Assembly: GCF_000342005.1 (NCBI RefSeq) | Contig: NZ_AOHO01000074.1 | Coordinates: 186,001 to 250,000 of the forward strand | Direction: 5' to 3' | Source: Amycolatopsis decaplanina DSM 44594 | Lineage (GTDB): Bacteria; Actinomycetota; Actinomycetes; Mycobacteriales; Pseudonocardiaceae | DNA: 64,000 nt | Shown here: positions 34,852 to 44,208 of the stretch, piece by piece | Layout: each line of letters begins with the position of its first letter | Position numbering within the stretch: position 1 is the first letter of the stretch | Position numbers and translations under genes: made by a program | The notes under the pieces: generated by a model | Told to the model about the DNA's origin: nothing | What the model saw: only the letters and a program-made list of their open reading frames with translations | Database searches by the model: none

Positions 34852-34880
34852 TGACGCCTATGTGAACGGTGCCCTAGCGT
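34852..34880 (+). promoter_or_regulatory. Promoter for PPOX gene, probably leaderless mRNA
   Basis: TGACGC (34852-34857), a 17-base spacer and TAGCGT (34875-34880) are followed by the ATG only 7 bases later, and no ribosome site is visible. The transcript probably starts at the initiation codon. Confidence 0.45.
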
Positions 34881-34887
34881 TGACACC

Positions 34888-35289
34888 ATGAAGAGCGACC
34901 TGAGCGAGCGCGGCGAAACCTTCCGGGAATTCTGGACCGAGCGACATCTGGCCACCCTGACCACCGTCCGCCCCGACGGGACCCCGCACGTCGTCGCGGT
35001 CGGGGTCACGGTGGACTTCGCGACCGGGATCGCCAGGGTGATCACGTTCCGCTCGTCCAAGAAGGCCCGCATGATCAAGGAAGCGGGCGAAAAGGGCATT
35101 CCGGTCGCCGCGTGCCAGATAGACGGGCCCCGGTGGTCTACTTTGGAGGGACGCGCGGTGCTGCGCGAAGACCCGGAGTCGGTGCGCGACGCCGAGAACC
35201 GCTACGCCGCGCGCTACCGCCAGCCCAAGCCGAACCCGGAACGCGTGGTCATCGAGATCACCGTGACCCGGGTGCTCGGCAACGCCTGA
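34888..35289 (+). CDS. PPOX-class F420/flavin-dependent protein
   Basis: Small split-barrel protein (133 aa) of the pyridoxamine 5'-phosphate oxidase-like superfamily, actinobacterial PPOX/F420 class. Features are [20 protein letters not shown] (residues 22-41), the cofactor phosphate-binding stretch [17 protein letters not shown] and [19 protein letters not shown]. It is probably a homodimeric reductase using F420H2 or a flavin; the substrate is unknown. Convergent with the iniC-like gene. Confidence 0.82.
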   Translation: MKSDLSERGETFREFWTERHLATLTTVRPDGTPHVVAVGVTVDFATGIARVITFRSSKKARMIKEAGEKGIPVAACQIDGPRWSTLEGRAVLREDPESVRDAENRYAARYRQPKPNPERVVIEITVTRVLGNA

Positions 35290-35294
35290 CCGGG

Positions 35295-35347
35295 GGGCTG
35301 AAGGGGACTTTCCCCTCATCTCACGCGGCGAAGGGCCCTTTCAGCCC
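35295..35347. terminator. Imperfect stem-loop between convergent genes
   Basis: GGGCTGAAGGGG (from 35295) can pair with CCCTTTCAGCCC (to 35347) with mismatches. It is placed to end both the PPOX and the iniC-like transcripts. Confidence 0.45.
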
Positions 35348-35354
35348 ACCTCGC

Positions 35355-36560
35355 TCACGCGACGAAAAGGCTGAGCAGTCCCTCGATTGAGCGCACGATC
35401 ACCCGGGCGGCGGCGCGTTCGGCGTGCGCGGCGTCGGTCCGTTCCGCCTCGTGCCGCCAGCGGACGAGCGCGCTTTCGGCGCCCGCGTGGATCTCGGCCG
35501 GATCCGCGTCGGGTTCGAGGCCGAGCCGCTCGGTGGGCGCCGTCCCCTGCGCACCGAGCAACCGGACGGCCTCCTCGGCGGCCTCCCCGGACAACGCCGT
35601 ACGGCCACCGCGGATGCCGGCGATGAGCCGCAGTTCCCGGAAGTCGTGCGCGGCCGCGGCGAACCGCTCCACGCGTGCGGCCAGCCGGTCACCATGCGGG
35701 AGTGGTTCCGCGGCGAGAAGACCTTCCAGCCGCAGCACCGCCGTGCGCGCCTTCAACGCTTCGGCCCTCGCGACGAAGCACCCCGCGAGCGTGTCCCTCA
35801 GGTCGCCGAGGCCGCTGCGGTGCACGAGTTCCGCCGAAAGTTTCAGCCTGCTCGCGCAGCCGGTGCGGATCAGGGTGATCGCCAGCCGGACCCCGTAGAG
35901 CCCGAACCGCGACACCAGGTGTTTCCTCGATTCCGGCGGGACCCGCACCGGGAATGGATCGTCCACGAAGGAATCCACGGACAGGAGATACCGCTCCAGC
36001 TCCGGCCGGGAGACCGACGCCAGCGCGCGCAGCACCTCGAATTCGTCGTCCCGCAGGGCACGTCCCGCATAGCCCAGTTGCCCGGCGACCGCGATGACTC
36101 CCTGGAAACCCGCGCAATCCGGGTCCTCGCGCCAAGCCCGCCGCGCCAGCTGTTTCGCGGTGAGCAAGGCGTCGATCCGGCCCGCGCCGACCTCGTCGGC
36201 CCTGCCGAGCACCAGCACCGAATTCACCGCCGTCTGCCGTGCGAACGCCGAACCGCCCACCGGCCGGGTTCCGGCGAGCTCGTCGGGCTCGAGATGGCGC
36301 ACCAGACGCACCGTCGCGTCGACGTGTTCGGCGGGTGCCGGGGTGTCGAACAGATCGAGTTCGCGCAAGGCCCGCGTCGGCCATTCCGCCAGCGCGGAGA
36401 CCAAAGTGGACTTCCCGGTGCCCGGCGTGCCGACGAAGCCGACGCGCAGCGGTTCTTCCAGCCGCTCCAGGCATTCCCGCAACATCGCCACCGCTCGCGG
36501 GCGGTCCCGGTAATGCGCCGCGGCCTCGTTCAGCAGTTCCCGGACGTCAAGGGCGGTCAC
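35355..36560 (-). CDS. IniC-like dynamin-family GTPase
   Basis: Cytoplasmic or membrane-associated P-loop GTPase of 401 aa. GFVGTPGTGKSTLVSALAEW near residue 40 is the G1 motif. The rest is helical, with no membrane segment as clear as in the partner protein. It is the third gene of an iniB-iniA-iniC-like set: its GTG overlaps the iniA-like stop by 4 bases (GTGA). In mycobacteria IniC and IniA are dynamin-like proteins that act on the inner membrane under cell-wall stress. Confidence 0.75.
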   Translation of the reverse strand: MTALDVRELLNEAAAHYRDRPRAVAMLRECLERLEEPLRVGFVGTPGTGKSTLVSALAEWPTRALRELDLFDTPAPAEHVDATVRLVRHLEPDELAGTRPVGGSAFARQTAVNSVLVLGRADEVGAGRIDALLTAKQLARRAWREDPDCAGFQGVIAVAGQLGYAGRALRDDEFEVLRALASVSRPELERYLLSVDSFVDDPFPVRVPPESRKHLVSRFGLYGVRLAITLIRTGCASRLKLSAELVHRSGLGDLRDTLAGCFVARAEALKARTAVLRLEGLLAAEPLPHGDRLAARVERFAAAAHDFRELRLIAGIRGGRTALSGEAAEEAVRLLGAQGTAPTERLGLEPDADPAEIHAGAESALVRWRHEAERTDAAHAERAAARVIVRSIEGLLSLFVA

Positions 36561-38323
36561 GCCGAAAGCTCCCGGCGCGGCGTGGCGCCGGTGCCGAGCG
36601 CCCCGGCCTTGCGGTGCAGGGCGGCCAGCCGGTCGATCTCCTTCTTGACCCGCTGGGTGCGCCGGTCCCGTTCGGCGGATCCGGCGATGATGAGTTCCCG
36701 TTGCCGTGTCAGCTCTTCCGAGAGCCGGTCGGACAGCGCGGCGAAATGGTCACGCAGGCGCCGCTGCACCTGACGGATCTCGTCCTTGATCTCCTTGCTG
36801 AACCGGATGAACACGTCGTCGACGTGGCGCTGCGCCGCGGCCTTCGCCAGCGCTTGACGCCGCTGCAGCCGCATCCCGCCTTCGTCGCGCACGCTCTTGG
36901 TGGCGAACGCGACACCGGCGCCGAGCGACACCGGGTTGATCAGCGGCAGCCCGGCGAGACTGGTGACCAGGCCGAACATCAGCACGCCGCCGTAAGAACC
37001 GCGCAATCCGGTGAAGAGTTTCTGCCCGATCTTGAACCGCTCGATCCTGGGGGCACCGACCTCGGGGATCGAGTCCACTCCGGACCCGGTCAACGGGAGT
37101 TCCGGGGCCTGGCCGTAGTGCGGCCCGAAACTCGAGGCGACCGCTTGCGCGATCCACGTCGACCGGTCGGACACCCAGTTGTAGTTCGTCTCGACGGCCT
37201 CGGCGAGGTTCTCTTCCAGCCAGGTCTGGAAATCCGGCCAGATCCGCACCGGGTCGCCTTCGTCGAAGGTGCGGTCGATATGCCGCACGATCACCCGGGT
37301 CCGCTCGCGCAGGTCGTATTCGGCGTCGGAGATCAGATCGGTGATCTCGTCCGACAACATGTTCTGCCAGCGGACGTTCTGCCGCCGCAGTTCCTCGGTG
37401 CGCCGTTGCGCCTGGTGCAGCAGGGTGACCTGGTCGATCCCGTTGTCCTCCGAGACGGCGTTGAGCCGCGTCTGCAGCGTCTCGACCAGTTCGACCGCCG
37501 CCGCCCGCACACTCACGGCGGCGGCGAGCGCACGGGTGCGTTCGATCGGGCGCGCGGCCTGTTCTCCCACCCAGTTCAGGAGTTCCGGGAAACCGGACCG
37601 TCCGTTGAGGACGGCGTCACCGGCCTTCGCGGCGGCTTGACGCACGGTCGCGGACACGGGGAAGACGTCGGCGACGACACCGGTCTCGGAGAGCGCGGTG
37701 CGATTGCGGGCGGCGAGTTCCCGCCAGTCCGGGCTCACGTCGATCTTGGTCAGCGCCAGCACCAATGCCGGGCACCAGGTCCGGATGTGCCTCGCCAGCG
37801 CGAGTTCGGCGGGCTGGAGTTCCTGCGTCGCGTCGGAGACGAGGATCACCGCGTGCGCGTCGGCGACGACGTCGAGGGTGGCCGCCGTGCGCGGGGACCG
37901 GGGATCCCCTATCGCCGGGGTGTCCACCAGCACCAGCCCCGTGCCGAGCAGTTCGCGCGGCAGGCCGACTTCGACCCGGCGCAGTGAACCGGGCGGCCGG
38001 ACCTCGAGTTCCTTGGCGAGGTGACCGACCGGCACGTTTTCCCTGGCGTGCCCGACCAGGGTGGCGGCGGGATCGGCGGCGTACCCGATCTCCGTGGGAA
38101 CGGCGGGCGTGCTCGCGTCCCCGACCGCGCAGACCGGTGCGTTCAGCAGCGCGTTGAGCAGGTAACCCTTGCCCTGCTTGGGAAAACCGACCACCGCGAT
38201 CCGGGTGCCCGGCGTCCGCTGGTCTCGTCTGCGCCGGAGGCGTTCGGCCAGGTCGGCGCGACCGTGGGCGGCACAGGCGTCCAAGGTCTCGTTGAGCACG
38301 TCGAGCCAGGCGGGGGGTGTCAC
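36557..38323 (-). CDS. IniA-like dynamin-family GTPase
   Basis: 588-aa dynamin-like protein starting at a GTG. The G1 motif is VVGFPKQGKGYLLNALL, in which the usual Ser/Thr after GK is Gly. G3 is LVDTPAIGDP, G4 is LTKIDV. A hydrophobic region (YGGVLMFGLVTSLAGLPLIN) near residue 430 may insert into the membrane, flanked by coiled-coil helices. It lies between the iniB-like and iniC-like genes. The P-loop change raises the question whether it hydrolyses GTP. Confidence 0.77.
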   Translation of the reverse strand: MTPPAWLDVLNETLDACAAHGRADLAERLRRRRDQRTPGTRIAVVGFPKQGKGYLLNALLNAPVCAVGDASTPAVPTEIGYAADPAATLVGHARENVPVGHLAKELEVRPPGSLRRVEVGLPRELLGTGLVLVDTPAIGDPRSPRTAATLDVVADAHAVILVSDATQELQPAELALARHIRTWCPALVLALTKIDVSPDWRELAARNRTALSETGVVADVFPVSATVRQAAAKAGDAVLNGRSGFPELLNWVGEQAARPIERTRALAAAVSVRAAAVELVETLQTRLNAVSEDNGIDQVTLLHQAQRRTEELRRQNVRWQNMLSDEITDLISDAEYDLRERTRVIVRHIDRTFDEGDPVRIWPDFQTWLEENLAEAVETNYNWVSDRSTWIAQAVASSFGPHYGQAPELPLTGSGVDSIPEVGAPRIERFKIGQKLFTGLRGSYGGVLMFGLVTSLAGLPLINPVSLGAGVAFATKSVRDEGGMRLQRRQALAKAAAQRHVDDVFIRFSKEIKDEIRQVQRRLRDHFAALSDRLSEELTRQRELIIAGSAERDRRTQRVKKEIDRLAALHRKAGALGTGATPRRELSA

Positions 38324-38385
38324 GGGGATGCAGTGTTCCCTTAACCAAGCGCGGAATCAATGTGGCATGGGCCAACATGCCGTGC

Positions 38386-38417
38386 GGGCCCCGCGACCTG
38401 GTGCGGTTGCGGGGCCC
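38386..38417. terminator. Strong stem-loop between iniB-like and iniA-like genes
   Basis: GGGCCCCGC (38386-38394) pairs perfectly with GCGGGGCCC (38409-38417). There is no T tract. It may partially terminate transcription or protect the upstream mRNA so that the first gene is expressed more than the GTPases. Confidence 0.5.
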
Positions 38418-38439
38418 TGGCACAGATGCGACGTTCAGG

Positions 38440-39495
38440 TCAGCCGATGTGGATGTCGTTGTTCGACGCGATGTCGCCGGCACCGAGGTTGAGGTCGCCC
38501 ACGTGGCCGATGTTGTTGGCCACCCCGGAGACGACGTCGTGCACGTCGTTGACGCCCGCGTGGTTCGCGACGTCGTTCACGACGTTGTCGGTGACATCGG
38601 TCGCGACGTTGTCGGTCACGTCGTTCGCGACGTTGCCGTTGCCGATGTCGTGCGCCTTGCCCGCGATGTCGTGCACCTTGGTGGTGACGTCCGCGACGCC
38701 CGTCGTCTGACCGATGACGCTGGTCAGGTCGCCGACCGTGGACAGGAAGTCGGGGGCACCGCCCGCGACACCGTCGGCGCGCGGCAGGTCGCTGGACAGG
38801 TCACCGACGGCCGGAACCGAGTCGACGGCGGGCAGACCGGCGGCGTCCACGGCGGGGACGTCGTGGGCGAGGTCGGTCGCGGTGTCGACGGCACCGGTGG
38901 CGAGGTCACCGGCCTGGCCGACGGAAGCGGCGTCGAGGCCACGCGAAAGGTCGTCGGTCAGCCCGAAGCCGCCGACGGTGTTCTGCGCGAGGGCGGTCAC
39001 GCCGGCGGCGGCGTTCGACACGTCGGTCACGTCGGAGACGGCCGGGACGGCGGGCAGACCCGGGACGTCGACCGGCAGGTCGCCCAGGGCGGGCACGGCC
39101 GGGACACCCGGGAGACCGGCCTCGGGCAGCCCCGGCAGTGCGTCGGCACCGGGGACGGCGACCGGCAGGCCCGCGGTCAGCGCGGTGAGCTGGTCGATCG
39201 CGCCCTGGACGCCGTCGGCGCACTCGCCGTCGGTGCCGTTGACGACGTTCGTGACGCCGCCGAAACCCGCCAGGTTGTCGGCGGTGGCCGCGGTGGTTCC
39301 GGTGAGGTCGGTGGCGGTGTCGACCGGGACGAAGTCGAGCACCAGCGGGACGACCTCGTGCACGTCGGCGGCGTTGATGTCACCGAGGCCGGCGTCGGCC
39401 AGGACCTGCTGCGGGTCGTTGGCGAACGCCGCGCGGGCCGCGGTGTCGTTCAGCAGGTTCAGCGTGAAGTCGTGCAGGGTCTGGACGGAACCCAT
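38440..39495 (-). CDS. IniB-like protein with low-complexity C-terminus
   Basis: 351-aa protein without a signal peptide. Residues 1-50 (VQTLHDFTLNLLNDTAARAA; DPQQVLADAGLGDINAADV) match the IniB N-terminal domain of actinobacteria. The remainder is low-complexity and rich in Val, Asp, Ala, Pro and Gly, with repeating VxDVTDNV-type units near the end and LPGLPEAGLPGVPAVP in the middle. AGGAGAG precedes the ATG. In mycobacteria iniB heads the cell-wall-stress operon iniBAC. Its molecular role is unknown. Confidence 0.75.
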   Translation of the reverse strand: MGSVQTLHDFTLNLLNDTAARAAFANDPQQVLADAGLGDINAADVHEVVPLVLDFVPVDTATDLTGTTAATADNLAGFGGVTNVVNGTDGECADGVQGAIDQLTALTAGLPVAVPGADALPGLPEAGLPGVPAVPALGDLPVDVPGLPAVPAVSDVTDVSNAAAGVTALAQNTVGGFGLTDDLSRGLDAASVGQAGDLATGAVDTATDLAHDVPAVDAAGLPAVDSVPAVGDLSSDLPRADGVAGGAPDFLSTVGDLTSVIGQTTGVADVTTKVHDIAGKAHDIGNGNVANDVTDNVATDVTDNVVNDVANHAGVNDVHDVVSGVANNIGHVGDLNLGAGDIASNNDIHIG

Positions 39496-39790
39496 GAAAG
39501 GACTCTCCTGGGGGTCTAGGTCGGTGGGGCTGGCTCAGCGGCCGGAGGGCACGGCTGAGCGCAGGTCACCGAAGCTAGTGAGCCGGTGCCTCTGGGCACA
39601 TCGGGGATCACTCCTGGTCGTCGCTCACTCAGCCAATAGGGGATCGGTATGACATCGTTAGGGCGTTAGGGGCTTAACCGAGACGCATCAGGTTGGGTTT
39701 AATGCCAACCCTCACCCGGATGGGTCAAGCCGTTCAGGTGAGTGGCCCTATTTGGTCCTTAGGGGCTGGTCAAGCGAAGGAGGATGCTCG
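39496..39790. promoter_or_regulatory. Divergent control region of ini-like genes
   Basis: This 295-base region separates the iniB-like and Hsp70-like genes. TTAGGGGCT occurs at 39666-39674 and 39759-39767, and GGTCAAGC at 39723-39730 and 39768-39775. GGTTGG-N8-CCAACC forms an inverted repeat at 39691-39710. These are candidate sites for the IniR-like regulator encoded at 40930. Confidence 0.4.
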
Positions 39791-40933
39791 TTGCCCTACG
39801 TCCTCGGCATCGATATCGCCTCGACCCGCACCACCGCCGCAACCTGCGTGGACTCCGGCGACGGCTGGGGCGTGCCCGAGCCGTCGTGGCTCGGCGCGCG
39901 CGGCCCGGCGGCGGCGTCCGCGGTGTTCCTCGACGACGACGGCTACCTGCTCACCGGGGACGCCGCGGTCGAAGCGGGCCGGTCCGCGCCCGCCCGCCTG
40001 CTCACCGGGTTCCACGAGCGGGTCGGCGACGACGTCCCCGTGATCGTCGGCGGCGAGCGGTTCCCGGCCGAATCCCTCAGCGCGGTCCTCGTGGACGCCG
40101 CGGTGGATCAAGCGGCCGAACGCTTCGGCGAGAAACCCCGCCACATCGTGCTCACGCACCCCGTCGGCTGGGGTTCGTTCCGCCGGGACCTGCTGCGCCG
40201 GGCGCTGGCCGAAGCCGGATTCCCCCGTGCCGCGCTGGTGGCGTCACCCGTCGCGGCACTGCACGCGTACCTCGCCCCGCAGGGCGACGTCACCGCCGGC
40301 GTCTGCGAATTCGGCCCGGACGGCGCGGTCGTCACGATCGCCGCCGCCGGGGTCAACGGCTGGCAGCCGGTCAAAACGGTGGAAGGCGTCGACCCCGGTG
40401 AGGCCGTCGGCAAGGTTTTCGAACTCGCGCACGGCGCGGGGGTCCCGCCACAGGTGCTGGCGGGCATCGTGCTCTGCGGCGAGGCACCACCGGTTCCCGG
40501 CCGGACACCGTGCCCCGTCTTCGCTTCGAGCGACCCGGTGCTGACGGTGGCGACCGGCGCTGCCAACATCGCCGCGAGACGTGACCTTCCGCAACCCGGC
40601 GGCGCGGGATCGAACGCCGTCGCGACCGTCGAAACCACCCTGCTCCCCCGGGTCGACATGCCCGAAGAGCTCACCGAGCGGCCCGAACGGCCGCCGGTCG
40701 ACATCACCCCGTTCCCCTTGCCAGAACGCACCGGGGGGGCGAAACTGCTCAGCCGGCGCAAGCCCCTCGTCGCCGGAGCCGCGGTCGTGGTGCTGGCCGC
40801 GACCACCCTGCTGCTCACCCTGACCACCCGAGAAGCCACCGCGGACAAGGGTCCCGAAGCCCCTCCCACCACATCGAGCTCGTGCGCGCCGCCCACCCCC
40901 GGTGCCCACTCATCCCCCGAAGGTCGCTGTTGA
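39791..40933 (+). CDS. Hsp70-like actin-fold ATPase with one membrane helix
   Basis: 380-aa protein starting at a TTG with AAGGAGGA upstream. Residues 1-270 carry the Hsp70/actin ATPase fold (VLGIDIASTRTTAATCVDSG; IVLTHPVGWGSFRRDLLRRA; SPVAALHAYL). There is no substrate-binding lid. Instead a linker leads to one transmembrane helix (LVAGAAVVVLAATTLLLTL) and a short tail. The stop overlaps the next gene by 4 bases. Such truncated Hsp70-like proteins occur beside IniB-domain genes in actinomycetes; the job is unknown, perhaps stress sensing at the membrane. Confidence 0.75.
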   Translation: MPYVLGIDIASTRTTAATCVDSGDGWGVPEPSWLGARGPAAASAVFLDDDGYLLTGDAAVEAGRSAPARLLTGFHERVGDDVPVIVGGERFPAESLSAVLVDAAVDQAAERFGEKPRHIVLTHPVGWGSFRRDLLRRALAEAGFPRAALVASPVAALHAYLAPQGDVTAGVCEFGPDGAVVTIAAAGVNGWQPVKTVEGVDPGEAVGKVFELAHGAGVPPQVLAGIVLCGEAPPVPGRTPCPVFASSDPVLTVATGAANIAARRDLPQPGGAGSNAVATVETTLLPRVDMPEELTERPERPPVDITPFPLPERTGGAKLLSRRKPLVAGAAVVVLAATTLLLTLTTREATADKGPEAPPTTSSSCAPPTPGAHSSPEGRC

Positions 40934-43281
40934 ACGCACTGCTCGACAAGCCCGGCATCATCCATCCGGGTGCCCGGCGCCTGCTCGACGAGGTGACGAC
41001 CGCCCCGGAGCTCCCGGTGCGGGTCACCGTCGTCGCCCCCGGCGGGCACGGCAAGACCCATCTGCTCGGCCTGCTCGGACGTCACTACTCGGACGCCGGA
41101 ATCGAGGCGCTGCTGGTCGACGACGCCGACCAGCTCGACGATGACGAGATCACGAAGATCAAAGCTCGGGCGGAGGAAACGACGGCGCCCGTCGTCCTGG
41201 CCTTCCGTCCGGCGGCGCGGACGAAAACGCTGCGTACGCTCGCCGATTCCTTCGGCAGATCGGTGGTTTTGGGCGCGTTCGGTGTCGACGACGTCCGGCG
41301 GCTCGTCGAGCACGCGGGCGGTGACGCGGCCACCGCGGCGGATGTCCACGCCAGGACCGGTGGTGTGCCGGGGCTCGTGCTGCGGGCGGTCACCGGCCGG
41401 CTCGCGGACTTCCGCGGTGAGCTGGAGCAACTGGACGACGACGTGCACCGCTACCTGATCGCGGCGGAGGCGGGCGCGGGCCGGAATCTCGATCTCCTGG
41501 CGGCGCTGCTGAACCGCGATCGCGAAGGTCTGCCCGAGGTTTTCGACAGTGCCAGGGCGACAGGTCTTCTCGGCGAGGACGACGTCCTGCTGCCGATCGC
41601 CGCCGAAGCCATCCGGACCTGGAGTTCGCCAGGGCGACGGCTGACGGTGCTGCAACGGCTGGTGGAACTCCAGTTGCGGGACGGACTTCCGGTGCTGGAC
41701 CTCGCTCGATCCCTGCTCGGAACGGGAAGTTCGGGCGCGAGCGCGGCGGCGGCCTTCGAGGCGGCCGCACGCGAGGCGATGTCCGACGACACGAAACTCG
41801 CGGCGCGGTTCTACGAAGCCGCGTCCGAGGCCGGTGGGCGCGGCGCGGCGCTCACCGTCGGCTGGGCGCACGCCGCGGCACTGGCCGGGGATCTCGACAC
41901 CGCGCTCCGGCTCGGCGACGGCATGCTCGGCGGCACGTCGGACACGGACGCCAGAGCCGCGGGCGCCGAAGTGGCCGCGACCGTGCTGGCGCATCGCGGC
42001 GAACTGGAGCACAGCGCGGAGCTCTATCAGTGGTCCGGCCGGGCCGGATCGAAGGCGTTCGCCGCGATCGCGTTGCTGGGCACAGGAAAGCTCGAAGCCG
42101 CCCGAGGCGTACTGGAGACCCCGGAAGTCCCGACCCTGTTCGCTGGCGCCGCCTCGCGGATGGCGCGGGCGATCACCGACTCCGTGTCGGGCTGCGGCGC
42201 GGAGACGCTGTCGGCCCTGCTGGGGGCGGCTTCGATGCTGGAATCGGCGGGCGCGCCCGCACCTCTTCCGGACAGCCCTGCGGCCCTCGCGGCGTTGGTG
42301 GGCCTGCATTCCGGCGAACTCGCGCTGGCCGAGTCGGTGCTGAGCCGCGCGGTGAACGGGCGGATCGGCGGCGACCTGCTCGCGAAACGGCACCGGCTGC
42401 TGCTCGGCTGGGTCGCGATGACCGCGGGCGATCTCAAGACGGCCGCCGAGGCCTCGATGCCACCGGACGGCCTCGAAGCGCGCGACGAACTTTTCGCCGC
42501 CACACTGCAATTGGGCCTGGCACGGCGCGCGAGCGACCTTCCCGGCCTGCAACGTTCCTGGGACCGGGCGTACCAGGCGTCGATGCGGCAGCAGCCGGAC
42601 CTGTATTCGCTGCTGCCGCTGGGAGAACTCGCGATCGCGGCCGCACGGGGCGGTGCCGGCGCCAAGCTGGCAGGCCAGCTGGAACGGGCGCACGCCGTGC
42701 TCGACGAGCTGGGCAACCCTCCACTGTGGACAGCCACACTGCGCTGGCACGAACTGCACGCCGCCATCACCGTCGAGGATCACGCGTCGGCGGGAGAACA
42801 TCTGGCCGCGCTGAACGATTTCGCGCCGTGCGGACGCTATCCGGCGGCCCTCGCCGCCGCCGCGAGCGGCTGGCTCGCGGTCTTGACCGGGACCGTCGAC
42901 CCCGAGGCGATCACCGCGTCTTCGTCGGAACTGCACGAACTCGGGCTCTGCTGGGACGCTTCCCGGCTGGCCGGGCAAGCGGCGATCCGGACCTCGGACC
43001 GGAAGGCGATGGTCCAGCTGCTCGAAGCGGCCCGGCAGTTCCAAGGGCGGGCCCCGGAACCCGTCGCGGCCACCGGGTTGAGCGCCTTGAGCGAACGGGA
43101 GCTGGAAGTCGCCCGGCTGGTCGTCGACGGGCTGACGTACAAACAGGCCGGGAGCGAACTGTTCATCTCGGGGAAGACCGTGGAGCACCATATGGCGCGG
43201 ATCCGGGGGAAACTGGGCGCCGGTGACCGGCGGGAACTGTTGGCCATGCTGCGGGAGTTGCTTCCCTCTGGTGAGGGTTGA
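40930..43281 (+). CDS. IniR-like LuxR-family ATPase regulator
   Basis: Large regulator (783 aa from the TTG at 40930). The N-terminal ATPase module has a P-loop [15 protein letters not shown] near residue 35 and an acidic Walker B-like stretch ([14 protein letters not shown]). A long helical, TPR-like middle follows, then a LuxR helix-turn-helix at the end ([20 protein letters not shown]). This is the MalT/LAL plan and agrees with mycobacterial IniR (Rv0339c), the regulator of iniBAC. The TTG sits within the overlapping TTGA of the Hsp70-like stop, giving translational coupling, and the iniBAC-like operon is divergent. Confidence 0.8.
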   Translation: MNALLDKPGIIHPGARRLLDEVTTAPELPVRVTVVAPGGHGKTHLLGLLGRHYSDAGIEALLVDDADQLDDDEITKIKARAEETTAPVVLAFRPAARTKTLRTLADSFGRSVVLGAFGVDDVRRLVEHAGGDAATAADVHARTGGVPGLVLRAVTGRLADFRGELEQLDDDVHRYLIAAEAGAGRNLDLLAALLNRDREGLPEVFDSARATGLLGEDDVLLPIAAEAIRTWSSPGRRLTVLQRLVELQLRDGLPVLDLARSLLGTGSSGASAAAAFEAAAREAMSDDTKLAARFYEAASEAGGRGAALTVGWAHAAALAGDLDTALRLGDGMLGGTSDTDARAAGAEVAATVLAHRGELEHSAELYQWSGRAGSKAFAAIALLGTGKLEAARGVLETPEVPTLFAGAASRMARAITDSVSGCGAETLSALLGAASMLESAGAPAPLPDSPAALAALVGLHSGELALAESVLSRAVNGRIGGDLLAKRHRLLLGWVAMTAGDLKTAAEASMPPDGLEARDELFAATLQLGLARRASDLPGLQRSWDRAYQASMRQQPDLYSLLPLGELAIAAARGGAGAKLAGQLERAHAVLDELGNPPLWTATLRWHELHAAITVEDHASAGEHLAALNDFAPCGRYPAALAAAASGWLAVLTGTVDPEAITASSSELHELGLCWDASRLAGQAAIRTSDRKAMVQLLEAARQFQGRAPEPVAATGLSALSERELEVARLVVDGLTYKQAGSELFISGKTVEHHMARIRGKLGAGDRRELLAMLRELLPSGEG

Positions 43282-43512
43282 GCAGCGTGCGCACCTCGGC
43301 TACTGGACGGCCGCAGACCGTGACCGGGTGCCGCTGTCGAGCAGGACGTGTTCGGCGGCGGCCGACTGGACGCACGCGGTCGGGGTCGGCGACACGACCG
43401 AGGGCTAAAGTGGATCTGTCGAAGGACAACGTGTTCTTCGGTGTGCGCGCGGCCGGGAAGAACGGCCGCCGCGGTCCGGTCGCGTTTCCCACACCTTTGA
43501 GCTGATGCCACG

Positions 43513-44103
43513 ATGACAGTCACCCCCGGCGACCTCGACGCCGCGATCACGAGTGTGGTCGGCGGACTGCGCCAGGCATCGGGCCGTGACTGGTCGGCGG
43601 CGCCGGGCACCGGCGAGCTGAACGCCTGGCGAACGGCCGAGCACCTCGGCGACTGCCTCATCTCCTACGCGGGATTGCTGATCGCACGGCCGTCGACACC
43701 GCGTTTCGTCTGCTTCGAATCCGTCGCCGACCAGGCCGCGACTCCGTCGGAAATGCTGGAGTTCATCACGGTCGGCGGCGGAATCCTGGGTGCCACGCTC
43801 CGCACGATGGCCCCGGACGTCCGCGCGTACCACCCGAGCGGCCGCGCCGACCTCGAAGGTTTCGCCGGGATGGGCTGCGTCGAAGTCCTGGTCCACGGCG
43901 AGGACATGGCCAGGGGGCTCGACGTCACCCTCGATCCGCCACGTGACGTCTGTTCTCGAGTGCTCGCGCGGATGTTCCCGGAGGTGGACGCCGCCGACCT
44001 CGATCCCTGGACGGTGTTGCTGTGGGCGACGGACCGCGCGGAGCTCCCCGGCCGCCCTTCTCGCGCCGGCTGGCAGTGGCGAGGCGCACCGCTCGACGAT
44101 TGA
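43513..44103 (+). CDS. Maleylpyruvate isomerase/mycothiol-dependent (MDMPI/DinB-like) protein
   Basis: 196-aa four-helix-bundle protein of the DinB/MDMPI superfamily, actinobacterial TIGR03086-like group. Metal-ligand histidines are suggested by RTAEHLGDCL near residue 38 and VEVLVHGEDMARGLDV near residue 125. Family members are often metal-dependent and may use mycothiol. The substrate is unknown. No clear ribosome site is visible. The 230 bases before it hold no gene that I recognise. Confidence 0.7.
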   Translation: MTVTPGDLDAAITSVVGGLRQASGRDWSAAPGTGELNAWRTAEHLGDCLISYAGLLIARPSTPRFVCFESVADQAATPSEMLEFITVGGGILGATLRTMAPDVRAYHPSGRADLEGFAGMGCVEVLVHGEDMARGLDVTLDPPRDVCSRVLARMFPEVDAADLDPWTVLLWATDRAELPGRPSRAGWQWRGAPLDD

Positions 44104-44149
44104 CCGAGCAGTCACCGCACAAGTGACCCTCCGGGCGAAAGCGCCTTCT

Positions 44150-44161
44150 GAAAGCGCTTTC
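44150..44161. promoter_or_regulatory. LacI-type operator GAAAGCGCTTTC
   Basis: A perfect 12-bp palindrome with the central CG typical of LacI/CcpA-family operators, 47 bases upstream of a LacI-family gene. Autoregulation is likely. Confidence 0.7.
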
Positions 44162-44208
44162 CGGCATATCGTAGAATCGCCCGCCACAGGAGCCGAGGGG
44201 GAGCACGA

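Noticed and set aside
40108-43191. A 1027-codon open frame on the minus strand opposite the Hsp70-like and IniR-like genes
   Set aside because: It is rich in Arg, Pro, Gly and His with no motifs, and lies fully antisense to genes with clear domains; long antisense frames are expected at this GC content.
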